Shown piece after piece: positions 37,004 through 44,489 of a stretch of DNA of 45,786 nucleotides. The stretch is taken from assembly GCA_024225395.1 (NCBI GenBank), contig JAAEMR010000073.1, positions 1 to 45,786 of the forward strand, read 5' to 3'. The notes under the pieces are model-generated. The model made no database searches. It saw nothing but the letters and a program-made list of their open reading frames with translations, and was not told the DNA's origin. Made by a program: the position numbers and the translations under genes. Source of the stretch: Gammaproteobacteria bacterium. Lineage in GTDB: Bacteria > Pseudomonadota > Gammaproteobacteria > GCA-001735895. Numbering within the stretch: position 1 is the first letter of the stretch; the number at the start of each line of letters is the position of its first letter.

Positions 37004-38365
37004 ATGGGTAAAAAGTTAAAATCATACGTATTTCCCCGTTATCAGGGCGAAGAGTGGACAGGTACAAAGCTGCCAACGGTTAGTGAGAACTGGCTGGTAG
37101 GAAGGAGTCGCTCTGTTAGTAAGGATCGTTATCACCGGGAGGAATACTCCAGTGAACTGAAAAAAGTTATTGGTCAGGAAGACTGGAAATGGCCCAAACG
37201 TCCACTGTTTTTTATCTCTGACATACACGGAGATGCGGATGCGTTCATTGCTTCACTGGTGGCATCGGGGGTGATAAAAAAAACAGGCGCCAGGGATAAG
37301 GATTTTCAGGTCACAAAAGGCTTCCGTAAAGCCAAGATTCTTATTGGAGGTGACTGTTTTGATAAAGGACCAAGTACACTGCGTCTTTTACGGGTTATTA
37401 AAATTCTTCTGCGTAAACATGCGGATGTTTTAATTCTTGCCGGTAATCATGATGTTCGTATGATGCTTGGAATCCGCAGTATTGACATGGAAGCCGATCC
37501 CAGAACTGACCATTTTTTTATTCGTATGGGCAGGAAGATGGTGCCATTCCTGAAAGAGATCAGTGAACAATATTTACAGGGTAAAGAGGCTTTACGAGAT
37601 ATACCCTCTGCACGTGAATGTCGGCGAATTCTTTATCCACCAAAAAGCTGGTTTAGAGATTTTCCCCTGCATGCTGTATGGAATATGCCTGATGCAACTA
37701 TTGATAAGGAAGTGAAGAAGTTGAATGATAAAATTCGTCAGTTTGATGAAGACTGTGAGAGAGCGGATTTATCGATACGCATGGTGTATGCAGCAGCTCA
37801 AAAATGGAATGAACTGTTTCTACAGCCTAAAGGTGAATTCGCCTGGTTCTACCAGCACATGAGTCTGTGTTATCGTAAAGGTTCCCTGATATTCCTACAT
37901 GCAGGTATCGATGATCGAATTGCCGGTATCCTTAATCATTCAGACTGGAAGCAACTGAATGAGAATTTCAGAAACTTAATGTTTGGCAATCCTTATGAAT
38001 TTTACTATGGCCCGTTTGCAAATATTATGCGAACCAAGTACCGCGATGTCGATATGCCGCTAACACGTAACGGCGTAAAGAAAATTCATCAGCAGGGTAT
38101 TCGTGTTGTTGTGCACGGGCATCGTAATCTGCTGCATGGTCAAAGACTGATGTTGCGTAAGGGCTTGCTTAATGTTGAGTGCGATACAACTCTTGATCGA
38201 AATTCTCGCAAAAAGGAGGGGCTCGAGGGAGTAGGAGCTGCAGTAACAGTTATTCATCCCAACGGCTATATTTTAGGTATTAGCAACGATTATTCATTCA
38301 TTAAGTTATTCGACCCGAAACATATCGTACGCCAGATAAGAACGGTAAAAATCAAAGGTTCATAA
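37004..38365 (+). CDS. Metallophosphoesterase (PPP/ApaH-like), long form
   Basis: A 453-residue cytoplasmic calcineurin-like phosphoesterase. All metal-binding motifs are present in order: 'FFISDIHGDADAF', 'GGDCFDKGPSTLRLL', 'LAGNHDVRMMLG', 'FLHAGIDDRI' and 'VVVHGHRNLLHG'. A region of about 120 residues between GNHD and HAGID is inserted, as in fructose-bisphosphatase class III-like or long PPP phosphatases, and the first 60 residues are an unassigned basic N-terminus. It ends the Nudix-to-phosphoesterase operon and overlaps the stop of the convergent exonuclease/endonuclease-family gene by six bases. Substrate unknown; a nucleotide, a phosphoprotein or a sugar phosphate are possible. Confidence 0.87.
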   Translation: MGKKLKSYVFPRYQGEEWTGTKLPTVSENWLVGRSRSVSKDRYHREEYSSELKKVIGQEDWKWPKRPLFFISDIHGDADAFIASLVASGVIKKTGARDKDFQVTKGFRKAKILIGGDCFDKGPSTLRLLRVIKILLRKHADVLILAGNHDVRMMLGIRSIDMEADPRTDHFFIRMGRKMVPFLKEISEQYLQGKEALRDIPSARECRRILYPPKSWFRDFPLHAVWNMPDATIDKEVKKLNDKIRQFDEDCERADLSIRMVYAAAQKWNELFLQPKGEFAWFYQHMSLCYRKGSLIFLHAGIDDRIAGILNHSDWKQLNENFRNLMFGNPYEFYYGPFANIMRTKYRDVDMPLTRNGVKKIHQQGIRVVVHGHRNLLHGQRLMLRKGLLNVECDTTLDRNSRKKEGLEGVGAAVTVIHPNGYILGISNDYSFIKLFDPKHIVRQIRTVKIKGS

Positions 38366-39499
38366 GCTGATCCTGGCTAAAAGTACGGCATGATCTGAAG
38401 CGAATGCGGGGTTTTCAAAATAAGGCCGAAATGGACGCTTTGATCCTGTCGTATCGAGTCCATCCTCAGCAAAGGTAAACTGTTCCAGTCCGCAGAAAAT
38501 ATAGTCCACATTGATTGCCGGGGTCTGGCTGTCCAGTAGAGACCACTTGCTTCCGATTTTGTTGTGCAAAGCGCTATCGGGGTTTTTATCTTCAATACGT
38601 TTGTCCGGTATAGCATCAATAAAACCCGACTGGCGGATCATGTTAATTTCATCAGAGTCCGGGGTTGTATTAAAATCGCCGCCTATGACCCAGATATCTC
38701 TCTGAGACTGTTGTGTTCCAGCGGGTATACGATAATGAGTGGTTTCCTGGTAGGCAGAAACAATATTATCCAGAATCAACTCTATCTGCCGCAACCGTGA
38801 AGCTCCCGCTCGCCTGTTAAGGCGTACGTTACCCTCTCGCTCACCACTTAAAGTGTTGAGGTGAATATTGAGAAAATTGAGGTAGCGGCTTTCGCCTTCT
38901 GATTCCAGTTTTACACGACCCATGATAACCAGTCTTGGTTCTGTATCACGCTGACCGAGATATAATCCCGTGGTGATGCTAACAGGTTCAAAACAGGAGA
39001 TACATTCAGTATCAACCAGGTCTGCATCTGGTGGAATATTTTCAGGGTCTGCCCAGGGAACCCATAATTTTCTACTGCTGATGCCTTTGCGGATGCAGAT
39101 TCCGTAACCCTGCTGTACATCGACATGAGCAGGAATATAGTTTTTTACATCGCCTGTTTCTGTATAGCGGTTCCACTTGCCAGGATGAGGATTGTTGTGC
39201 GAGGTGACTGCGGGAAAAAAATAACACTGATAACCTGAAAAAATTCCCTGCAGTATAGCTCTGCCGGTCTGCCAGCGACCGGAGGGCGAAGTGGACATGT
39301 CTTCAAAGCCGATACATTCCTGCAATAAAATAATATCGGGTTGAAGCTGATCAGGAGTTTGTAGCCAGACAGCTATGCTTTCTTCCCAGGTTTTGCGGAA
39401 TGCAGCCGTGTAGCTTCCCGCTACAGGGTAGGGCCTGGAATCAAGCTGTTCAAACAACTTTGCTCCGGCCATATTCCAGCTCATAATACTGATGTCCAT
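38360..39499 (-). CDS. Endonuclease/exonuclease/phosphatase (EEP) family protein
   Basis: A 379-residue DNase I-like EEP protein. Motifs: 'ISIMSWNMAG' (Asn), 'DIILLQECIG' (metal-binding Glu), 'NFLNIHLNTLSGERE' (His), 'WVIGGDFNTTPDSDE' (Asp/Asn) and 'FASDHAVLLARISL' (Asp/His), so the active site is complete. EEP enzymes cleave phosphodiesters or phosphomonoesters in DNA, RNA, inositol phosphates or lipids. There is no signal peptide. AGGAG lies five bases before the ATG at 39499; a TTG at 39502 is less likely. It is the only gene on this strand between 33.1 and 42.7 kb and is divergent from the second Nudix-led operon. Confidence 0.88.
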   Translation of the reverse strand: MDISIMSWNMAGAKLFEQLDSRPYPVAGSYTAAFRKTWEESIAVWLQTPDQLQPDIILLQECIGFEDMSTSPSGRWQTGRAILQGIFSGYQCYFFPAVTSHNNPHPGKWNRYTETGDVKNYIPAHVDVQQGYGICIRKGISSRKLWVPWADPENIPPDADLVDTECISCFEPVSITTGLYLGQRDTEPRLVIMGRVKLESEGESRYLNFLNIHLNTLSGEREGNVRLNRRAGASRLRQIELILDNIVSAYQETTHYRIPAGTQQSQRDIWVIGGDFNTTPDSDEINMIRQSGFIDAIPDKRIEDKNPDSALHNKIGSKWSLLDSQTPAINVDYIFCGLEQFTFAEDGLDTTGSKRPFRPYFENPAFASDHAVLLARISL

Positions 39500-39667
39500 C
39501 AATTCTCCTGAATTTATTTAAAACTTCATGACGCTCTGCTGAGAGCATGAAACTATTATGCCGATACAGTAAAAAATATACAGCACAAAGCGGATACTGT
39601 CTTCGTGAAGGTTTGAAGTCGTGGTAAACTATATTCCTGTGAAATTCCTTACCAGGTTCGATTTTCT

Positions 39668-40240
39668 ATGGGTGCAGGTGTAATTCCGTTTGCTATTAAT
39701 GGTGGACAACTTCAGTTTCTTTTTCAGAAAACCTTTACTGGCAGAAAGGTCGGTTACCTGATCGATTTTGGTGGTGGTTTGGGTGATAGAGAAGACTATC
39801 ATGCAACTGCGATACGTGAATTTGTTGAGGAAACAGAAACCATGTTTCTTGACAATGATCTACAACATGCCTGTCGGTCAGATGAACGTGTAATGTCTCA
39901 GATTATTGAGGTTGATGAAATATTCGAACGTACTTTGTCTGCACATCCAAACTGGTGGTGCCGGAGACTCCCCGGGAATGGAAAAAATCCCAAAGACTGG
40001 CGAACTTATTTCATACAGTTTCCGTTTCGTGATATCTCGGCTATGAACAATGAGTGGAAACGCGATACTTCAGGCCGTTTCAAAAAACGCCGCCAACTTG
40101 TCTGGGTTTCGGCAGATAACTTACTGGAAATCTATGCCAGATCACCTGAGAAGCTATGGAAGCGTGTACGTCAACTTGAAAGTGCTGAGACATTGATCAA
40201 GGAGATTCAATCCACTCTGGTAAAATCGCAATACGCATAA
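39668..40240 (+). CDS. Nudix hydrolase, divergent box
   Basis: A 190-residue Nudix-fold protein. The box reads 'GGLGDREDYHATAIREFVEE' then 'TETM', so the metal-binding REXXEE is kept, but the glycine normally two residues later is Glu. N-terminal 'GAGVIPFAINGGQLQFLFQKTFTGRKVGYLIDFGGG' and the late 'DWRTYFIQFPFRDISAMNNEW' are unlike MutT and suggest a specialised subfamily. It is first in an operon with the HprK-related kinase, the phosphatase-Nudix fusion and the amphi-Trp protein (gaps of 34, 29 and 44 bases). Substrate unknown. Confidence 0.8.
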   Translation: MGAGVIPFAINGGQLQFLFQKTFTGRKVGYLIDFGGGLGDREDYHATAIREFVEETETMFLDNDLQHACRSDERVMSQIIEVDEIFERTLSAHPNWWCRRLPGNGKNPKDWRTYFIQFPFRDISAMNNEWKRDTSGRFKKRRQLVWVSADNLLEIYARSPEKLWKRVRQLESAETLIKEIQSTLVKSQYA

Positions 40241-40274
40241 GGTCACACAAACAATCAAATTCATGAGATTTTAA

Positions 40275-41369
40275 ATGACAAATATTACTCTAAACACACT
40301 GATTGACACGCTCTCAGCTAATGAGAAATTAATTGACGAACATCTGGATCTTTATCTGGGTGGATTTACCATGAGAATCCGCTCCAACCAGAAACCGGTT
40401 ATTGATAAGTTAGCTGCTTATTTTTCACATGTGGAACCGGGTAATGCTGAGCCTGATATTGAGATTCTTGCTATTGAACGTGATGTAATAACTGACTCCG
40501 GACTGGAGTTTATCGACTGGGCACGTGAACCCGGCAAGACCGGTCGTAAAGATGCTTATTTTGATATTCCGAATGCACGTGTCGTGCATAAGGTTCGTAC
40601 CGGCATGCTATTTTTGCAAAGTGCATCTGCAAGAATCGCAGCGGGACCGTGCCTGCAATATGATAACCAGGTTATTAATTTTATCAATTCACAGTACATG
40701 GACTGGTTACAGCATAACGGCTGGCTGATATGTCATGCATCGGGCATGGAAGTTAAGGGTCATGCTATCGGCATGGCAGGATTATCCGGCGGTGGTAAAT
40801 CTACTTTAATGCTCAATCTGATGGAAGATAACTCGGTGAACTATGTGACCAACGATAGACTCTTTATTCGCACAAACAACAGTACTGTTACAGCTCGCGG
40901 GATACCAAAATTACCGCGAATTAATCCAGGCACTATTGTATTTAATGAAAGGTTGCATGGCCTGATTTCCAAACAGCGCAGAGAAGAATTACTGCAGTTG
41001 CCAAAACAGGAATTATGGCACCTTGAAGAAAAATACGATGTGCATATTGAACAGGTTTACGGAGCGCAAAGGGTCACAACGGAGGCACAGCTGGAAGCTT
41101 TCGTCATTCTTAACTGGCAACATGATACGACTGAGAAAACAGCAGTAACCGCTGTTGATATTAATCAGCGTCGTGAATTGCTAATGGCTCTGATGAAATC
41201 ACCCGGACCGTTCTATCAGCATACTGATGGCAGTTTCCACAGTGACACAGCTGAATTCGATGAACGGTCTTACCTTGAAGCGCTTCAAGGTGTAACTATC
41301 TATGAGGTTACCGGTAAGGTTGATTTTGAACTGGCAGGCAATCGCCTGTCCGAAATACTCGATCTCTAA
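40275..41369 (+). CDS. HprK-related kinase B (GAK system)
   Basis: A 364-residue P-loop kinase related to HPr kinase/phosphorylase. Walker A is 'GLSGGGKST' at residues 169-177, followed by 'YVTNDRLFIRT' (Asp at the HprK catalytic position) and 'GIPKLPRINPGTI'. The first 160 residues are an N-terminal domain of the HprK-related B type ('FTMRIRSNQKPVIDKLAAYF'). No HPr or PTS gene is nearby, so the target is unlikely to be HPr; small-molecule or protein phosphorylation is possible. Together with the ATP-grasp, CofD-related and amphi-Trp genes it completes the GAK signature. No enzymatic function has been shown for this family to my knowledge. Confidence 0.87.
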   Translation: MTNITLNTLIDTLSANEKLIDEHLDLYLGGFTMRIRSNQKPVIDKLAAYFSHVEPGNAEPDIEILAIERDVITDSGLEFIDWAREPGKTGRKDAYFDIPNARVVHKVRTGMLFLQSASARIAAGPCLQYDNQVINFINSQYMDWLQHNGWLICHASGMEVKGHAIGMAGLSGGGKSTLMLNLMEDNSVNYVTNDRLFIRTNNSTVTARGIPKLPRINPGTIVFNERLHGLISKQRREELLQLPKQELWHLEEKYDVHIEQVYGAQRVTTEAQLEAFVILNWQHDTTEKTAVTAVDINQRRELLMALMKSPGPFYQHTDGSFHSDTAEFDERSYLEALQGVTIYEVTGKVDFELAGNRLSEILDL

Positions 41370-41398
41370 TACGTAGAAAGTCAACGGGAGACGGAATT

Positions 41399-42361
41399 AT
41401 GCTTCGTGAATTATTACTGCTTCGCCATGGAAAATCAGACTGGAATATTAATACCGATGATTTTAACAGGCCGCTGAAAGACAGAGGGAAAAGAGCTGCA
41501 CAACGTATGGGAGTATGGCTGGCAACTCATAACAAGATACCTGACATCATTATCAGCTCACCGGCCGAACGTGCTCTGACAACGGCTGAAAAATGCTGCA
41601 AGGCGATGGGGCAGGGATCCGATAATATTTTGCAGCAGCAGAAAGTCTATCTTGCTGATACCAGTGACCTGCTCCAGGTACTGCGAAAGTTACCTGCATC
41701 TGCAAATCGGGTCATGCTGGTCGGTCATAATCCCGGGTTAGAAAACCTGCTCACCTGTCTTACCGATGGTGCTGCCAAAGCTGAAGAAGATGGAAAGTTA
41801 CTACCAACGGCCACTTTAGCGCTGTTAGAGATTGAGTTGAACTGGTCAGATATTAAACAGGGCAGTGCCAGGCTGAAACGCATAATTCGTCCGCGCACAC
41901 TACCCAAACAATTTCCCTGGCCACTGCACGAAGCTAAAGAAAGACGGGATCGACCTGCTTATTATTACAACCAGTCTTCTACTATTCCATACCGTTTACG
42001 TGATGGTGAGTGTGAAATTCTGATTGTTCGATCTAGCAAGAAAAAACATTGGGTTGTTCCAAAAGGTATCCACGAACCGGGGTTGACATCACAGCAATCG
42101 GCGGCCAAAGAGGCGCTCGAAGAAGCTGGTGTTGAGGGCTCTGTAAAAGCAAAGGCTTTAGGTCGTTATAGTTACCAGAAATGGGGTGCTAACTGCATCG
42201 TTGAAGTGTATGCGATGGAAGTCAGTCATGTCATTGAAGAAAGCGAATGGGAAGAAAGGCATAGAACACGGCAATGGGTTTCCCCGCAACAAGCCGCTAG
42301 CCTGGTCAGGCAGACGGAACTCGGCCCGATGATCATGGCTCTCGAAAAAAGTACTAATTAA
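41399..42361 (+). CDS. SixA-type histidine phosphatase fused to Nudix hydrolase
   Basis: A 320-residue two-domain protein. Residues about 1-160 are a SixA-like histidine phosphatase ('LLLLRHGKSDWN', 'DIIISSPAERALTTAEKCC', 'VMLVGHNPGLENLLTCL'). Residues about 180-320 are a Nudix domain with 'WVVPKGIHEPGLTSQQSAAK' followed by 'EALEEAGVEG', the PKG-type box of the diadenosine/diphosphoinositol polyphosphate hydrolase kind. Mycobacterial MutT1 combines the same domains in the opposite order and uses them in sequence on one nucleotide; a similar two-step reaction is plausible here. GGGAG precedes the ATG. It lies between the HprK-related kinase and the amphi-Trp gene. Confidence 0.88.
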   Translation: MLRELLLLRHGKSDWNINTDDFNRPLKDRGKRAAQRMGVWLATHNKIPDIIISSPAERALTTAEKCCKAMGQGSDNILQQQKVYLADTSDLLQVLRKLPASANRVMLVGHNPGLENLLTCLTDGAAKAEEDGKLLPTATLALLEIELNWSDIKQGSARLKRIIRPRTLPKQFPWPLHEAKERRDRPAYYYNQSSTIPYRLRDGECEILIVRSSKKKHWVVPKGIHEPGLTSQQSAAKEALEEAGVEGSVKAKALGRYSYQKWGANCIVEVYAMEVSHVIEESEWEERHRTRQWVSPQQAASLVRQTELGPMIMALEKSTN

Positions 42362-42405
42362 AGAATACTTTGAAAATTAACAACCGGATTAATCAGGAAA
42401 AAAAC

Positions 42406-42678
42406 ATGCGACTCGATAAAAATACTTTCAGACACGATTCATTACAGGATACAAAATCAATTAGTAAAGTTCTGGATTCGATTACTGAAGGCTTAGCAAA
42501 AGGAAAGCTAGTCTTTAGTGATGAGGACGATAAAATTATACTAAATCCTGACGGCCTGCTTGAACTTAAGGTTACTGCCAGTCAGGAAGATAATCGTCAA
42601 AAAGTCAATGTGCGCATTAGCTGGCAAGTTGAAAGTAAAACAAAAAATAACAAAAAAAGTTTAACAGTTTCATCCTGA
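42406..42678 (+). CDS. Amphi-Trp domain protein (GAK system)
   Basis: A 90-residue soluble protein from the ATG at 42406, which has an AGGAA ribosome binding site; the open frame reaches a TTG at 42370, but the extra 12 residues do not fit. The pattern 'FRHDSLQDTKSISKVLDSITEGLAKGKLVFSDEDDKIILNPDGLLELKV ... VRISWQVE' matches the amphi-Trp domain, an amphipathic helix plus beta-strands ending in a conserved Trp. This small domain co-occurs with GAK genes and may act as a carrier or substrate protein, for example one modified by the ATP-grasp or kinase enzymes; that is inference. It ends the operon. Confidence 0.8.
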   Translation: MRLDKNTFRHDSLQDTKSISKVLDSITEGLAKGKLVFSDEDDKIILNPDGLLELKVTASQEDNRQKVNVRISWQVESKTKNNKKSLTVSS

Positions 42679-42702
42679 TACTAAACTTGCGGTTGGTGAA
42701 CC

Positions 42703-42729
42703 CCGGTAACTGGTCAAGCCAGTAACCGG
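42703..42729. terminator. Hairpin between amphi-Trp gene and H1-like gene (convergent)
   Basis: CCGGTAACTGG and CCAGTAACCGG form an 11-bp stem with one central A-A mismatch and the loop TCAAG, 24 bases after the amphi-Trp stop and 36 bases beyond the H1-like stop. No strong T-run follows, so efficiency is uncertain; the site between two convergent stops suggests a bidirectional terminator. Confidence 0.5.
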
Positions 42730-42765
42730 TACTTCATTCCACCCTAGAACTGGATGACAGGCTAG

Positions 42766-43278
42766 TTACTTTTTATTTTTTTTGGATTCTTTCTTTTTGC
42801 TATTCTTTTTATCCTTCTTGGATTTCTTGTCTTTTTTGGATTTTTTACCCTTTTTGTCTTTCTTAGACTCTTTTTTAGCTTTCTTCTTTTTACCTTTAGT
42901 TTTCACTGGCTCACTAGAGTCTTCTTTATCATCATCGGTATCAACTGTCTCCGGGGTATCTTCGACTGCAGCCGGCTTAGTAGCAGCGACTTTTTTAATT
43001 GTCGATTTCTTAGGGGTTGATTTTTTTGGAGCCGCTTTTTTAGTACTGGTGGCGTTAAACAAATCCATGCCAATTTTTTTAAAGCGATTGAGCATATAAC
43101 TAACTTGTCCAGCAGTCAGACCTGATTTTTCAGCAGCTTCCTTGTTAGTATCACCATTGTTCAGAGCTAAAAGTGCTTTGGCTCGTTTACCTTCAAGATC
43201 TACTTTTTCGGCCAGCTGTTCACATTTCTGGATTGCTGCAGTGTCGAGTAACGGGTTCGTGGTCGTGTTAGTTATCAT
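42766..43278 (-). CDS. HTH protein with histone H1-like lysine-rich tail
   Basis: A 170-residue protein. Residues about 28-68 form a helix-turn-helix-like segment ('AKALLALNNGDTNKEAAEKSGLTAGQVSYMLNRFKKIG'), resembling transposase/regulator HTHs. Residues 78-170 are low-complexity: 'KKAAPKKSTPKKSTIKK' (H1-like AlaLysPro repeats), an acidic Asp/Glu/Ser stretch (about 108-127) and then a Lys/Ser/Asp tail of 'KKDKKSKK' type. It is probably a nucleoid-binding protein; such tails also bind polyphosphate and resemble the C-terminus of PhaM-like granule proteins. GAGGAG precedes the ATG by five bases. A palindrome lies about 67 bases upstream. It is separate from the CHAD operon but has the same orientation. 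Confidence 0.78.
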   Translation of the reverse strand: MITNTTTNPLLDTAAIQKCEQLAEKVDLEGKRAKALLALNNGDTNKEAAEKSGLTAGQVSYMLNRFKKIGMDLFNATSTKKAAPKKSTPKKSTIKKVAATKPAAVEDTPETVDTDDDKEDSSEPVKTKGKKKKAKKESKKDKKGKKSKKDKKSKKDKKNSKKKESKKNKK

Positions 43279-43344
43279 AATAACTCCTCGGTATTTTGGA
43301 ATAACAATTGATGAAAATATTATATTTTTGATTTTGTGGGAAAC

Positions 43345-43367
43345 TTACCATATTTTTTATATGGTAA
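43345..43367. promoter_or_regulatory. Perfect palindrome upstream of H1-like gene
   Basis: TTACCATAT and ATATGGTAA (43345-43353, 43359-43367) form a 9-bp inverted repeat around TTTTT, about 67-89 bases upstream of the H1-like start, a typical operator distance. The HTH in that protein makes autoregulation possible. In the same gene-free stretch (43279-43587) a weaker repeat TGCTCT/AGAGCA (43482-43513) with an inner ATCA/TGAT lies below the Nudix stop and could end that transcript. Nothing else is recognised there. Confidence 0.45.
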
Positions 43368-43587
43368 ACAAATGAATTCTTGCGTTTTAGTATTATTTTA
43401 AAAAAATCACAATATCTTGATGCTCTTTTTTTCGAGTATTCATAGAATATTTTACTCAATTCAATAAACCCGTATTTTAATTGCTCTGCCCATCATCATT
43501 TGATAGTAGAGCAGAATCTGGGGACTGAAAATGATCTGGATTAATTACTTATTAAAACTAAAGGGGTTGTGTTATATCGTTGTTGCA

Positions 43588-43992
43588 TTAAACCGTCTTT
43601 TCCAAAAGATTGATACAGGCTACAATTTCCGGCCAGACTACAAGTGATTTAGCCTGCTTGGTGGACACTTCAATGCGTTTTCGCTGATGACTCTCGGGCC
43701 ATTTTTTTGATAAACGTTTATCTGTTCGCATGGGGTAAAGCGTTAAATCTACTTTTTCTCCATGGCTCATAATGTTAAAACAACATTTTAAATTTACATC
43801 AAGCTGACCGGTTAAACCCGCTTCTTCATAAGCTTCCTGCAATGCTGATTCACGTTTTGATTTATTGGGAACTCTGTTACCTTTAGGCACAATCCACTGA
43901 TTGCTTAACCGACTGGTAATTAAAATAATTTTTATTTTCCCTGAACTCTGAAAATAGGGGAGAACACCATATTGCTTTGGGAGTGATGCCAT
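43588..43992 (-). CDS. Nudix hydrolase, PKG-type (diphosphoinositol/diadenosine polyphosphatase-like)
   Basis: A 134-residue Nudix protein with 'WIVPKGNRVPNKSKRESALQ' followed by 'EAYEEAGLTG'. The box is of the same PKG...EAxEEAG kind as the Nudix half of the phosphatase fusion, with Q in place of the usual R and K in place of the first Glu, while the two adjacent metal-binding Glu (EE) remain. This kind includes enzymes acting on diphosphoinositol polyphosphates, diadenosine polyphosphates and sometimes polyphosphate. It is last in a minus-strand operon (CHAD, ParA, CYTH, Nudix), three bases after the CYTH stop. Substrate not determined. Confidence 0.83.
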   Translation of the reverse strand: MASLPKQYGVLPYFQSSGKIKIILITSRLSNQWIVPKGNRVPNKSKRESALQEAYEEAGLTGQLDVNLKCCFNIMSHGEKVDLTLYPMRTDKRLSKKWPESHQRKRIEVSTKQAKSLVVWPEIVACINLLEKTV

Positions 43993-43994
43993 TT

Positions 43995-44477
43995 TCAGAT
44001 CTTAATGCCCTGAGGGTTCATCGCCAGTGCTTTATTCTGGTAGGATTTATCAATAGTCACTTCGCGACCAAACCAGTCAGCAGGTTCAAACTGATCAGCT
44101 TGCTCTAGAGATGAAAACTCAACCTCAACCAGCATTAAATGATCAAGTTCACCTAGAAAAACATCGAGTTCATAGCTTAGTTGTGTGTTTAACTTGCCTG
44201 TCCAACGATTTTTTTCTATTCGTTTACCCTGTGTATCCGGCCATAAAGTTTCAAATTGCTGCTGGTCAATGGAGGTTTCACGTTCTGTCCGAACCATACC
44301 CGAACCAGATTTCACGGTGATGAAATATTGCTCATCTTTTCTCCTTAATCGTATTTCAACCGAATCGCTTGATTGAGTAAGGTATCCTTGATGAATATAC
44401 GCTTTTTTTGCATTTGTAAGTTCAGGCAATTTTTTTACCAGGAATTTACGTTCTATTTCGATGTACTGGTCAGTCAT
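43995..44477 (-). CDS. CYTH domain protein (predicted inorganic triphosphatase/adenylate cyclase-like)
   Basis: A 160-residue CYTH/triphosphate tunnel protein. The signature 'EIERKFLVKKLPE' begins the barrel. 'VEIRLRRKDEQYFITVKSGSG', 'RTERETSID' and 'YELDVFLGELDHLMLVEVEF' supply the arginine, lysine and acidic residues lining the tunnel. Bacterial members studied so far are mostly inorganic triphosphatases (YgiF, NeuTTM) and many are linked to CHAD domains. Here the CHAD is a separate gene two genes upstream in the same operon. Short length means a single-domain enzyme. An inorganic triphosphatase is the most likely function, with cyclase activity possible but less likely. Confidence 0.87.
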   Translation of the reverse strand: MTDQYIEIERKFLVKKLPELTNAKKAYIHQGYLTQSSDSVEIRLRRKDEQYFITVKSGSGMVRTERETSIDQQQFETLWPDTQGKRIEKNRWTGKLNTQLSYELDVFLGELDHLMLVEVEFSSLEQADQFEPADWFGREVTIDKSYQNKALAMNPQGIKI

Positions 44478-44489
44478 TATTATATTGTT

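Noticed and set aside
42782-43099. A 105-codon Phe/Leu/Ser-rich frame on the plus strand
   Set aside because: It is the complement of the lysine-rich tail of the H1-like gene (AAA/AAG read as TTT/CTT), giving a false membrane-like protein.
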